Shown piece by piece: positions 1-5,576 of a DNA stretch of 6,548 nucleotides (the stretch's first letter is position 1; every line of letters begins with the position of its first letter). Position numbers and translations under genes: made by a program. Below the pieces are notes generated by a model. That model worked only from the letters and a program-made list of their open reading frames with translations. It had not been told where the DNA came from and did not search any database. Origin of the DNA: Candidatus Nesterenkonia stercoripullorum. Lineage in GTDB: Bacteria; Actinomycetota; Actinomycetes; Actinomycetales; Micrococcaceae. Location: NCBI GenBank assembly GCA_019114115.1, contig DXGD01000265.1:1-6548 (forward strand), given 5' to 3'.

Positions 1-631
1 CGTCCCCCGCAGGGGCCCCGCTGGCGGAGGCAGGACCGAGATCACCCGAGCGCCACCGCACCCCCGGGGACGCGCACACAGACGCACACAGAGGCTCACT
101 ACACAGAGGCTCAGTACAGCCGTAGTCGCGAACATGAGTGGGGCTCACTGAATAGATGCTCCCTATCGGGAGGCAGTATTCCTGCTCGAAGACATGGCGC
201 AGCGTACTGACCAGGTGATCCATCACCGCACCAGTCTCCTCCTGCGTCCGTGTCCCAGAACGCAGCCGGTCAGTCGCTGCTGCGGCGTCGGGCGTCGGCT
301 CATAGATGAACACCAGGACAGCGTCAGCGGGGGCAGAGGCGCCGTCGCCGCTTTCCGTCATGCGCTGCGCGGCCCACTGGGCGACGCCGACGGGGTCCCG
401 CAGTGCGGGACCCCGGTCTATGCGCATGTGCTCGCCCGTCCTGCCGTCTCTCACCCCGACAAAGACCAGCGAGTCCATGGGAGTGAAGCCGAAGACGCGA
501 TTCTCCAGTCGCACGATGCGAGAGGCCTCCTCCAGACGCGTGACGCAATCGGAGTCACCGCGGCGATCCGGTGAATCGGCGCGAGCGGCAGTGCGGGGAT
601 GTGCGGCATATGGGTGAGGGGATGTGTTCAT
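1..631 (-). CDS. DUF4192-family protein, N-terminal part (3' end outside window)
   Basis: Reading the minus strand from the ATG at 631-629 gives 210 codons without a stop, running off the left edge. The core around residues 35-75 (FGFTPMDSLVFVGVRDGR, then MRIDRGP) matches, from memory, the opening of actinobacterial DUF4192 proteins, which have a 'LLGF-P-DSLV-VG-R' segment followed by 'RvDLP'. A second conserved-looking strand is ADAVLVFIYEP (103-112). The function of the family is unknown, and nothing here suggests an enzyme. There is no signal peptide or membrane segment. The start is well bounded: an in-frame TGA lies at 661-659 with no other start codon before the ATG. The ATG has only a poor ribosome binding site (AGGGG one base away), so leaderless or weak initiation is possible. 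Residues 172-186 carry an unusual cysteine-rich repeat. The gene lies downstream of the PAC2 gene on the same strand, 143 bp away. Confidence 0.8.
   Translation of the reverse strand, partial: MNTSPHPYAAHPRTAARADSPDRRGDSDCVTRLEEASRIVRLENRVFGFTPMDSLVFVGVRDGRTGEHMRIDRGPALRDPVGVAQWAAQRMTESGDGASAPADAVLVFIYEPTPDAAAATDRLRSGTRTQEETGAVMDHLVSTLRHVFEQEYCLPIGSIYSVSPTHVRDYGCTEPLCSEPLCASVCASPGVRWRSGDLGPASASGAPAGD
89..118 (-). repeat. In-frame tandem 15-bp duplication (Cys-Thr/Ser-Glu-Pro-Leu) x2
   Basis: Two adjacent 15-bp copies, 104-118 and 89-103, differ at one base (cagaggctcagtaca versus cagaggctcactaca on the plus strand). They lie in the DUF4192 frame and encode CTEPL then CSEPL, residues 172-181. 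These are followed by CASVC, giving cysteines at 172, 177, 182 and 186. The length is a multiple of three, so the frame is kept. The near identity suggests a recent slippage duplication. Confidence 0.85.
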
Positions 632-653
632 GCCCCTACTGTCAAAGACGTGA

Positions 654-681
654 GCGGGTCAGCGCGCTAAGAAGGACCCGC
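654..681 (-). promoter_or_regulatory. Inverted repeat just upstream of the DUF4192 gene
   Basis: GCGGGTC (654-660) and GACCCGC (675-681) are perfect 7-bp arms around a 14-base loop that itself contains the palindrome AGCGCGCT (661-668). On the minus strand the hairpin lies between the PAC2 stop and the DUF4192 ATG, ending 22 bases before that ATG. A short CTTT run follows 7 bases later. It could be a weak terminator or attenuator of PAC2 read-through, or an operator for the DUF4192 gene. The sequence does not decide between these. Confidence 0.4.
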
Positions 682-719
682 CTGTGCATTGGGAGCCGCA
701 GGCGACCGCTACGCACAGG
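681..719 (-). terminator. Second inverted repeat in the PAC2-DUF4192 gap, possible PAC2 terminator
   Basis: CCTGTGC (681-687) and GCACAGG (713-719) form perfect 7-bp arms with a 25-base GC-rich loop that can pair only partly. It lies 56 bases downstream of the PAC2 stop codon on the minus strand and touches the hairpin at 654-681. There is no T-run after it, so an intrinsic terminator call is weak. Confidence 0.3.
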
Positions 720-774
720 TCCGGGGAAAACAGTCTCGGGACAGCACCCCACGCAGCGGGACGCCTGCGGGCCT

Positions 775-1812
775 TCAGTCCTCCTGCGAGGGACGGCTGC
801 GCAGGTATGCCTCGACAGCTGCCCCTAGTTCCTCCGCGTCGGGCACTTCTTCATCCTGGTTCACCAGTAGCGAACGCTGACTCGTGGAAGCATGCTCGTC
901 GAAGTTCTTCTCAAGCTGCTTGACCAGCGCCTCCACCTCCGGGTTCTGCCCGATCTGCCGGGCAATATCCTGATCGACAGCCCGCGCATTCTCGCGCAGC
1001 TCGTCAGTGGGCAGCATGCGCTCGAGTGCGGCGCCGGTGTACTCCAGCGCGGTGACCGCCACCGTCGGGTACCGGCCGCCAGCGACGTAGTGCGGCACAT
1101 GCAGCGTGTATCCGACCACGTCATGCCCAGACTCGTCGACCCGCATCTCCAGGACTTGGCCGAGCCCAGCTTCAAGCTGCGCGTTGGGACCCCAGGTCGA
1201 GATCCGCTCGATGAGGTCCTTCCGGTTGCCGTGCGCCGTCACGCCCATGGGTCGAGTGTGCGGCGTGGGCAGCCCCAGCGCATCCACGAGCACGACGAGG
1301 CCGACGTCGAGCCGCTCGACGAGTGCGAGCACAGTGTCAGTGACCCTGCCCCACTGGAAGTCGGGTTCATCACCGGTCAGCAGCAGGAATGGCTGCCCCA
1401 ATGCATCCTTGACCTCGTAGAGCTCGAGCTCCGGGCCGGAGTACTCAGTGAACCGGCTCTCCGCGAACGTGATGTGCGGGCGACGGGAACGATAGTCGAA
1501 CAGGACGTCGGCGTCGAAGCTTGCCAGGCGCTTATGCGGCAGGGTGTCCAGCAGCGCGTTGCTGAGCTGCTCGTTGAGCGCACCGGCATCGGTATGGCCG
1601 GCCCAGGAGACGAGCAGTGCCAGCCGAGAGCGCTCAGCTCCGGACTCGTCCTCCCCGTCACCCTGGGCACCGCTGGAACTGAGCACAAGCTCTTCTCCGA
1701 CGGCGTGCACGGCTGAGTCGAGGATCTCCGAGTCGCTGCCGCCCGCGTCTGCGCCCGGGGCAGCCGCGTCCTCAGCAGGATGGATGCGCAGTAAGTCGAA
1801 CGGGTTGTTCAC
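775..1812 (-). CDS. PAC2 (proteasome assembly chaperone) family protein
   Basis: The gene encodes 345 residues from a GTG start; actinobacterial PAC2 proteins are usually about 300-350. Motifs recognised from the family, in order: a 'GxxDAG'-type segment AGHTDAGA (71-78), FDADVLFDYRSRRP (99-112), FLLLTGDEPDFQW (142-154), PHTRP (184-188) followed by GVTAH, and HVPHYVA (238-244). An acidic helical tail contains EVEALVKQLEKNFDE (292-306). The fold is that of the PAC2 subunit of the eukaryotic proteasome chaperone; the bacterial role is not established. Residues 12-60 are a low-complexity acidic stretch rich in Ala, Gly, Asp and Glu, apparently an addition before the core. The frame stays open to an ATG at 1956, but the GTG at 1812 is preferred. 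It has AAAGGAG 9 bases upstream, and the protein then starts with NNPFDLL, like relatives. It is divergent from pepA. Confidence 0.9.
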   Translation of the reverse strand: MNNPFDLLRIHPAEDAAAPGADAGGSDSEILDSAVHAVGEELVLSSSGAQGDGEDESGAERSRLALLVSWAGHTDAGALNEQLSNALLDTLPHKRLASFDADVLFDYRSRRPHITFAESRFTEYSGPELELYEVKDALGQPFLLLTGDEPDFQWGRVTDTVLALVERLDVGLVVLVDALGLPTPHTRPMGVTAHGNRKDLIERISTWGPNAQLEAGLGQVLEMRVDESGHDVVGYTLHVPHYVAGGRYPTVAVTALEYTGAALERMLPTDELRENARAVDQDIARQIGQNPEVEALVKQLEKNFDEHASTSQRSLLVNQDEEVPDAEELGAAVEAYLRSRPSQED

Positions 1813-1821
1813 CGCGAGGAG

Positions 1822-1828
1822 CTCCTTT
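1822..1828 (-). promoter_or_regulatory. Ribosome binding site that sets the PAC2 start
   Basis: AAAGGAG on the minus strand, 9 bases before the GTG at 1812-1810. This is the strongest Shine-Dalgarno match near the gene. It favours the GTG over the ATG 48 codons upstream. Confidence 0.75.
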
Positions 1829-1874
1829 GGATTGTCGGTGGACAGACACCCTGGGAGAGGACCCGGACGAGAAG

Positions 1875-1886
1875 TCTCGCGCGAGA
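1875..1886. promoter_or_regulatory. Perfect 12-bp palindrome TCTCGCGCGAGA, candidate operator
   Basis: The 12 bases read identically on both strands. The site lies 63 bp upstream of the PAC2 GTG, between the start codon and the tandem 16-bp repeats, where a dimeric repressor could act. No regulator is recognised from the sequence. Confidence 0.45.
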
Positions 1887-1890
1887 AGCC

Positions 1891-1954
1891 TCCAGTGGGA
1901 TGTCCCGTCAATGAGATATCCCTGGTAAGAGATGTCACGTGTAAAAGATGTCCC
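1891..1954 (-). repeat. Four tandem 16-bp direct repeats upstream of the PAC2 gene
   Basis: On the minus strand, reading from 1954 down, four consecutive 16-base units are GGGACATCTTTTACAC, GTGACATCTCTTACCA, GGGATATCTCATTGAC and GGGACATCCCACTGGA. The core G-n-G-A-n-A-T-C is invariant, and 11 of 16 positions agree in at least three units. The array ends 79 bp before the GTG of the PAC2 gene. A period of 16 is not a multiple of three, which argues against coding. It resembles an array of direct binding sites for a regulator, about one and a half helical turns apart. The units also contain TTGACA-like GGGACA/GTGACA hexamers, so overlap with a -35 region is possible. No known regulator motif is recognised. 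Confidence 0.8.
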
Positions 1955-2172
1955 ATGAATGATTCACCCGTACAACACCCACGCGGCAGCTCCCATTCCC
2001 CGCAGGTGGGTCGCCTCAGGCGGATATGTCGCTACGGGCCTGCACCTGGAATGCTAGGGAGCGAATGTGGTTAGGATCGTCGGGAGGGCCTCCGGGCACC
2101 ACAGGAACATCGGGACAGTCCTTAGAGACCGTTCATCGACCCTTCCGGCCCCCGGGCCACACCACACAAGAC

Positions 2173-2178
2173 TAAGAT
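2173..2178 (+). promoter_or_regulatory. Candidate -10 element of pepA (TAAGAT)
   Basis: TAAGAT fits the actinobacterial TAnnnT pattern in an otherwise GC-rich stretch. It would place transcription start near 2185, about 23 bases before the GTG of pepA. No good -35 hexamer lies 16-18 bases upstream, so the call is tentative. Confidence 0.4.
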
Positions 2179-2194
2179 TCCGCCGCGCGGAATC
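2176..2194. promoter_or_regulatory. 19-bp inverted repeat at the pepA promoter, candidate operator
   Basis: GATTCCGC (2176-2183) and GCGGAATC (2187-2194) are perfect 8-bp arms around CGC. The repeat overlaps the TAAGAT element and the likely transcription start, and ends 13 bases before the pepA GTG. That is the typical position of a repressor operator. A short RNA hairpin in the leader is the alternative. It is not a motif I can assign to a known regulator. Confidence 0.6.
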
Positions 2195-2207
2195 AGACGG
2201 GACAGAC

Positions 2208-3797
2208 GTGATCAACGACTTCCATCCGACTATCACCGCCACCAATACCGCTGTAGAGAAGACCGAGGCCGATGCTCTGGTCCTGGGCGTGGCGAAGGGA
2301 CCCCAAGGGCCCATCCTGCTGCCGAATCCGCTGGCTGACACGGCAGCCGAGAGCGTCGCCGATTCGCTGGAGGCGCTCGGTGCAACCGGCGCCGCCGACC
2401 AGATGCTGCGTCTGCCTGGGGTCGAGGGCTTCGCCACTCAGATTCTCGTGCTCATCGGAGTCGGCCCCTTGACCGGTGAAGTGACTGGCGGAGTCAGCCT
2501 CGAGGCGCTGCGACGTGCTGCGGGCTCAGCAGTTCGGCAGCTCGGTGGCCTGGATTCGGTGGCACTGGCCTTGCCGTCGGCCAGTGTCGAGGAAGTGGGT
2601 GCGGTCGCTGAAGGCGCTGCCTTCGGCGCATACTCCTTCACCCGTTACCGCAGTTCGGAGGAGGCACGCTCGAAGACCCCGGTCGCAATGGTTTCCGTGC
2701 TGACCGAGTTGAAAGACCGACACACCTCGGGAGCCATCAGCAGGGCCGTCGTCGTCGGGTCGGCAGTGCGAGCCACCCGTGATCTGGTGAATACGCCTCC
2801 CAGCGACCTCTACCCCGAATCCTTCGCCAACACGGTGAGCACGCTCGCCGATCGCAGCAAAGCACCCACCGCGGGCGGAGGCACCACTCGGGCAGGCAAG
2901 CTGAAGGTCAAAGTGTGGACAGAGAAGGAACTGGAGAAAGAGGGCTTCGGCGGACTCCTCGGCGTCGGCCAGGGGTCGGCACGGCCCCCGCGTCTTGTCC
3001 GCATCGAACATTCGCCCTCCAAGCCGGTCGCCCATATCGCGCTGGTCGGCAAAGGCATCACCTTCGACTCGGGCGGGCTCTCCCTGAAGCCGGCGACGTC
3101 GATGACCACGATGAAGCTGGACATGGGCGGTGCCGCGACTGTCGCGACCGTCGTCCGCGCAGCCGCGGACCTGAACCTTCCGGTCAAGGTCACCGGGTGG
3201 CTCTGCCTTGCGGAGAATATGCCCTCCGCGACGGCGCAGCGCCCAGAAGACGTCATCACCATCTACGGCGGCAAGACTGTCGAGGTCCTCAACACCGACG
3301 CCGAAGGACGCCTGGTCATGGCCGATGGCATCGTCGCCGCGGGCGAGGAGCAGCCAGATGCGATCATCGATATCGCCACGCTGACCGGTGCTCAGATGGT
3401 GGCACTGGGAAGCCGCACCTCCGGGGTGATGGGCCAGGACGCACTGCGCGACACGATCTTCGCCGCGGCTGAAGCGGCCGGGGAATCGCTGTGGCCCATG
3501 CCGATCCCCGAGGAGGCCCGCTCAGGTTTCGACTCCGATGTCGCGGACCTGACCAACCTCGGTGACCGTTTCGGCGGAATGCTCAACGCAGCGGCCTTCC
3601 TGCGTGAGTTCGTCGCAGATCGCGAGGGAGCTCAGAAGGACAGCCTGGACCCGGAGGGCGCTCGCATCCCCTGGGCGCACCTGGACATCGCCGGGCCCTC
3701 CTTCAACGAGAAGGGCCCCTATGGCTACACCCCCAAGGCCGGGACCGGCGTCATGGTGCGCACTCTGGTGAGCTACCTGGAGACTCTCGGACACTGA
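2208..3797 (+). CDS. pepA: Leucyl aminopeptidase (peptidase M17, cytosol aminopeptidase)
   Basis: A 529-residue, two-metal, cytoplasmic aminopeptidase that removes N-terminal residues from peptides. The M17 signature NTDAEGR is at 362-368. By alignment from memory, the catalytic and metal ligands of E. coli PepA all have counterparts at a constant offset of +12: K282 and D287 (in VGKGITFDSGG), K294 (SLKP), D305 (KLDMGG), D364, E366 and R368. The N-terminal non-catalytic domain (about 1-170) starts with a strand of the expected DALVLGVAKG type. The C-terminus has the usual GYTPKAGTGVMVRTL. The frame is open back to a GTG at 2067. The GTG at 2208 is preferred because it matches the family's usual N-terminus (about 10-20 residues before DALVLGV), leaves the promoter-like element and inverted repeat outside the gene, and has a weak ACGGGA ribosome binding site. 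It is divergent from the PAC2 gene and followed by a long hairpin. Confidence 0.95.
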   Translation: MINDFHPTITATNTAVEKTEADALVLGVAKGPQGPILLPNPLADTAAESVADSLEALGATGAADQMLRLPGVEGFATQILVLIGVGPLTGEVTGGVSLEALRRAAGSAVRQLGGLDSVALALPSASVEEVGAVAEGAAFGAYSFTRYRSSEEARSKTPVAMVSVLTELKDRHTSGAISRAVVVGSAVRATRDLVNTPPSDLYPESFANTVSTLADRSKAPTAGGGTTRAGKLKVKVWTEKELEKEGFGGLLGVGQGSARPPRLVRIEHSPSKPVAHIALVGKGITFDSGGLSLKPATSMTTMKLDMGGAATVATVVRAAADLNLPVKVTGWLCLAENMPSATAQRPEDVITIYGGKTVEVLNTDAEGRLVMADGIVAAGEEQPDAIIDIATLTGAQMVALGSRTSGVMGQDALRDTIFAAAEAAGESLWPMPIPEEARSGFDSDVADLTNLGDRFGGMLNAAAFLREFVADREGAQKDSLDPEGARIPWAHLDIAGPSFNEKGPYGYTPKAGTGVMVRTLVSYLETLGH

Positions 3798-3825
3798 TCC
3801 GGCGGAAGACCTGCGAACTAGCGGC

Positions 3826-3892
3826 CAGCAGGCAGTGCGGCACCCCTCCAGAGCCTCTCAACAGGCTGAGGAGGGGTGCCGCACTGCTGCTG
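3826..3892 (+). terminator. Long stem-loop downstream of pepA, probable terminator
   Basis: Arms 3832-3849 and 3870-3887 are perfectly complementary over 18 bp. With G3831 bulged, CAGCA (3826-3830) pairs with TGCTG (3888-3892), giving 23 bp. Inside, after a two-by-two mismatch (A3850/A3869, G3851/G3868), AGCCT (3852-3856) pairs with AGGCT (3863-3867) around a CTCAAC loop. It begins 28 bases after the pepA stop. No T-run follows, as is common for actinobacterial terminators. It separates pepA from the E3 gene. Confidence 0.75.
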
Positions 3893-3930
3893 CGAACGGA
3901 GCCTCCAGAGCAAGCGGCGTCTGGGGGCGA

Positions 3931-3942
3931 CGTTGCGCAACG
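3931..3942. promoter_or_regulatory. Perfect 12-bp palindrome CGTTGCGCAACG, candidate operator
   Basis: The 12 bases are identical on both strands. The site lies 164 bp upstream of the E3 start and beyond the pepA terminator, so it belongs to the promoter region of the E3-E2 genes if it is functional. No regulator is recognised. Confidence 0.35.
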
Positions 3943-4042
3943 GGCCACCGCGCTGCCGCCACCCCGCTGCCTCCGCCCTGCTGCCTGCACACCGCTGTCT
4001 CCTCTGTGAGTCAGCAGTGTCCGTGTGGAAGCGCCGGGAGAT

Positions 4043-4069
4043 TTGAGGATAAGGTGAGAGGGATATTCA
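4043..4069 (+). promoter_or_regulatory. Tentative promoter of the E3 gene
   Basis: TTGAGG (4043-4048) and TATTCA (4064-4069) are separated by 15 bases and lie in the most AT-rich stretch before the gene. TAAGGT at 4050-4055 is an alternative -10 of the TAnnnT type. Either would give a leader of roughly 30-45 bases before the GTG at 4107. Confidence 0.3.
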
Positions 4070-4106
4070 TTCGAACCGTCTCACCCGATGCGAGGGAGCA
4101 AAGATC

Positions 4107-5480
4107 GTGGCCGAGAAGTCCCAGGAATTCGACGTACTAGTCCTTGGCGGAGGCAGCGCAGGCTATGCGGCCGCGCTGCGTGCCGTTCAGCACGGCTTCA
4201 GTGTCGGGCTGATCGAGAAGGGCAAGCTCGGCGGCACGTGCCTGCACACTGGCTGCATCCATACGAAGGCATACCTGCACGCCGCGGAATTGGCTGATGA
4301 AGCGCGCTCCGCGGAGAAGTACGGTGTGAACATGACCTTGGACGGCGTCGATATGGCCAAGGTCCGCGAATACAAGGACGGCATTGTCGCCGGTAAGCAC
4401 AAGGGCCTGACCGGGCTGCTGAAAATGCGCAAGGTCACCGTCATCGAGGGCGAGGGGAAGCTCGTCTCAGAGCACGAGGTCGACGTCGACGGCACGCGCT
4501 ACCGCGGCGAGAACATCGTGCTGGCCACCGGTTCGATGTCGAAGACTTTCGGCTTGCCGCTCAGTGACAAGATCATCACCTCCACTGAGGCGCTCCAGCT
4601 GGACTACACGCCGAAATCAGCCATCGTCCTGGGCGGCGGTGTCATCGGATGCGAGTTCGCCTCAGCATGGACCTCCTACGGCACAGACGTCACGATCGTT
4701 GAGGGCCTGCCTTCGCTGGTTCCCAATGAGGACCCCTCCATCATCAAGAACCTGGAGCGCAGCTTCAAGAAGCGCGGCATCACGTTCAGCACGGGCAAGT
4801 TCTTCGAGAAGGTCGAGGAGACTGAGAACGGCGTCAGGGTCACTCTCGACGACGGCACCACCCACGAAGCCGAGATCTGCCTCGTCGCCGTGGGACGTGG
4901 GCCCGTGACAGAGGGGCTCGGCCTCGAAGACCAGGGCGTCACGCTCGACCGCGGCTTCGTGATCACCGATGAGCGGCTCCACACCGGCGTCGGCAACATC
5001 TACGCCATCGGTGACATCGTCCCCGGGCTGCAACTGGCGCATCGCGGCTACCAGCAGGGCATCTTCGTTGCTGAGGAGATCGCGGGCAACCAGCCCATGA
5101 TCGTCGAGGACATCAACATTCCGAAGGTCACCTATTGCGATCCCGAGATCATGTCGGTCGGCTACACGCAGCCCGGAGCGGAGGAGCACTTCGGCAAGGA
5201 TCAGGTGGAAATCACCGAATACAACCTGGCCGGCAACGGCAAGTCCTCGATTCTGGGCACCGGCGGAATCATTAAGATGGTCGCGGTCAAAGGCGGTCCC
5301 ATCGTCGGTGTCCACGGCATCGGCGCCCGTATCAGCGAGCAGATCGGGGAGGCCCAGCTCATCGTCAACTGGGAGGCCTACCCTGAAGATGTCGCCAGCC
5401 TCGTCCACGCCCACCCCACACAGAATGAAGCCCTCGGAGAGGCCGCCATGGCGCTCTTCGGGCACCCGCTGCACGGGTGA
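4107..5480 (+). CDS. lpdA: Dihydrolipoamide dehydrogenase (E3)
   Basis: A 457-residue FAD flavoprotein, the usual length. It reoxidises dihydrolipoyl groups on E2 of the 2-oxo acid dehydrogenase complexes and passes electrons to NAD+; it acts in the cytoplasm. The FAD-binding loop GGGSAG is at 14-19. The redox disulfide C45/C50 lies in GGTCLHTGCIHTK, where most relatives have GGTCLNVGCIPSK or IPTK. The NAD-binding motif GGGVIG is at 176-181, followed by the acidic end VTIVE. The second FAD contact IYAIGD has D303. The C-terminal dimerisation domain ends with the catalytic HPTQNE dyad (H436, E441). The GTG start has GAGGGAG 8 bases upstream. The E2 gene follows 96 bp downstream on the same strand, which supports a role in the oxoglutarate and possibly pyruvate dehydrogenase complexes rather than a mercuric or glutathione reductase. 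Confidence 0.95.
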   Translation: MAEKSQEFDVLVLGGGSAGYAAALRAVQHGFSVGLIEKGKLGGTCLHTGCIHTKAYLHAAELADEARSAEKYGVNMTLDGVDMAKVREYKDGIVAGKHKGLTGLLKMRKVTVIEGEGKLVSEHEVDVDGTRYRGENIVLATGSMSKTFGLPLSDKIITSTEALQLDYTPKSAIVLGGGVIGCEFASAWTSYGTDVTIVEGLPSLVPNEDPSIIKNLERSFKKRGITFSTGKFFEKVEETENGVRVTLDDGTTHEAEICLVAVGRGPVTEGLGLEDQGVTLDRGFVITDERLHTGVGNIYAIGDIVPGLQLAHRGYQQGIFVAEEIAGNQPMIVEDINIPKVTYCDPEIMSVGYTQPGAEEHFGKDQVEITEYNLAGNGKSSILGTGGIIKMVAVKGGPIVGVHGIGARISEQIGEAQLIVNWEAYPEDVASLVHAHPTQNEALGEAAMALFGHPLHG

Positions 5481-5490
5481 TCCGATCACC
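5476..5490. promoter_or_regulatory. Inverted repeat spanning the E3 stop codon
   Basis: GGTGATC (5476-5482) and GATCACC (5484-5490) are perfect 7-bp arms around one base and include the TGA. The left arm also takes part in an alternative hairpin, CACCCG (5463-5468) with CGGGTG (5474-5479), so the two RNA structures would exclude each other. The single-base centre suits a DNA operator better than an RNA hairpin. Confidence 0.3.
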
Positions 5491-5507
5491 GATCGCGCAC
5501 ACGCCCG

Positions 5508-5527
5508 CTTAGACTTAAAAGTATGAC
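5508..5527 (+). promoter_or_regulatory. AT-rich patch, possible internal promoter of the E2 gene
   Basis: The run around 5508-5525 is strikingly AT-rich for this DNA and includes TAGACT (5510-5515) and TATGAC (5522-5527), both possible -10 elements. No good -35 is visible. It could give extra transcription of E2 beyond that from the E3 promoter. Confidence 0.3.
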
Positions 5528-5576
5528 GCTCCGGCCCCAGGGCTTGAGCACGACGTGAGAGTAGGAGTCGGACACC

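Larger units (their letters stand above)
1813..2207. other. Divergent intergenic region between PAC2 and pepA genes
   Basis: This 395-bp stretch holds no convincing gene. It carries the PAC2 ribosome binding site, a 12-bp palindrome (1875-1886), four tandem 16-bp repeats (1891-1954) and, at the other end, a -10-like element with a 19-bp inverted repeat before pepA. Apart from a small CGCCT-c-AGGCG repeat near 2008-2018 and a GC-rich patch near 2147-2158, nothing noteworthy was seen in 1955-2170. Both upstream coding extensions into this region look untranslated. Confidence 0.7.
3798..4106. other. Intergenic region between pepA and the E3 gene
   Basis: This is a 309-bp stretch without a gene. 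It contains the long stem-loop, the palindrome at 3931-3942, a pyrimidine-rich run with repeated GCTGCC/GCTGCCT words (about 3950-4015), and the promoter region of the next gene. Open frames across it have no recognisable product. Confidence 0.65.

Noticed and set aside
194..574. Plus-strand open frames across the left edge (126 and 103 codons)
   Set aside because: They are antisense to the DUF4192 coding frame, which has recognisable family sequence.
640..645. TTGACA on the minus strand just before the DUF4192 ATG
   Set aside because: It is only 8 bases from the start codon, so it cannot be the -35 element for a transcript that includes this ATG, and no -10 follows at the right distance.
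892..1716. 274-codon plus-strand open frame opposite the PAC2 gene
   Set aside because: It lies wholly inside the PAC2 gene on the other strand. Its translation has no recognisable motif, and the minus strand carries clear PAC2 motifs. Long antisense frames are expected in GC-rich DNA.
1813..1956. N-terminal extension of the PAC2 protein to the ATG at 1956
   Set aside because: It would translate the 16-bp repeats and the palindrome, has no good ribosome binding site and adds residues not typical of the family. The GTG at 1812 has AAAGGAG upstream.
1955..1970. Possible fifth 16-bp repeat unit
   Set aside because: Only about 6 of 16 positions match the neighbouring unit, not clearly above chance.
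2067..2207. N-terminal extension of PepA to the GTG at 2067
   Set aside because: It adds 47 Arg/Pro-rich residues absent from typical M17 enzymes and would cover the -10-like element and the inverted repeat.
4662..5489. 275-codon minus-strand open frame opposite lpdA
   Set aside because: It is a shadow of the E3 coding frame with no family motifs or ribosome binding site.
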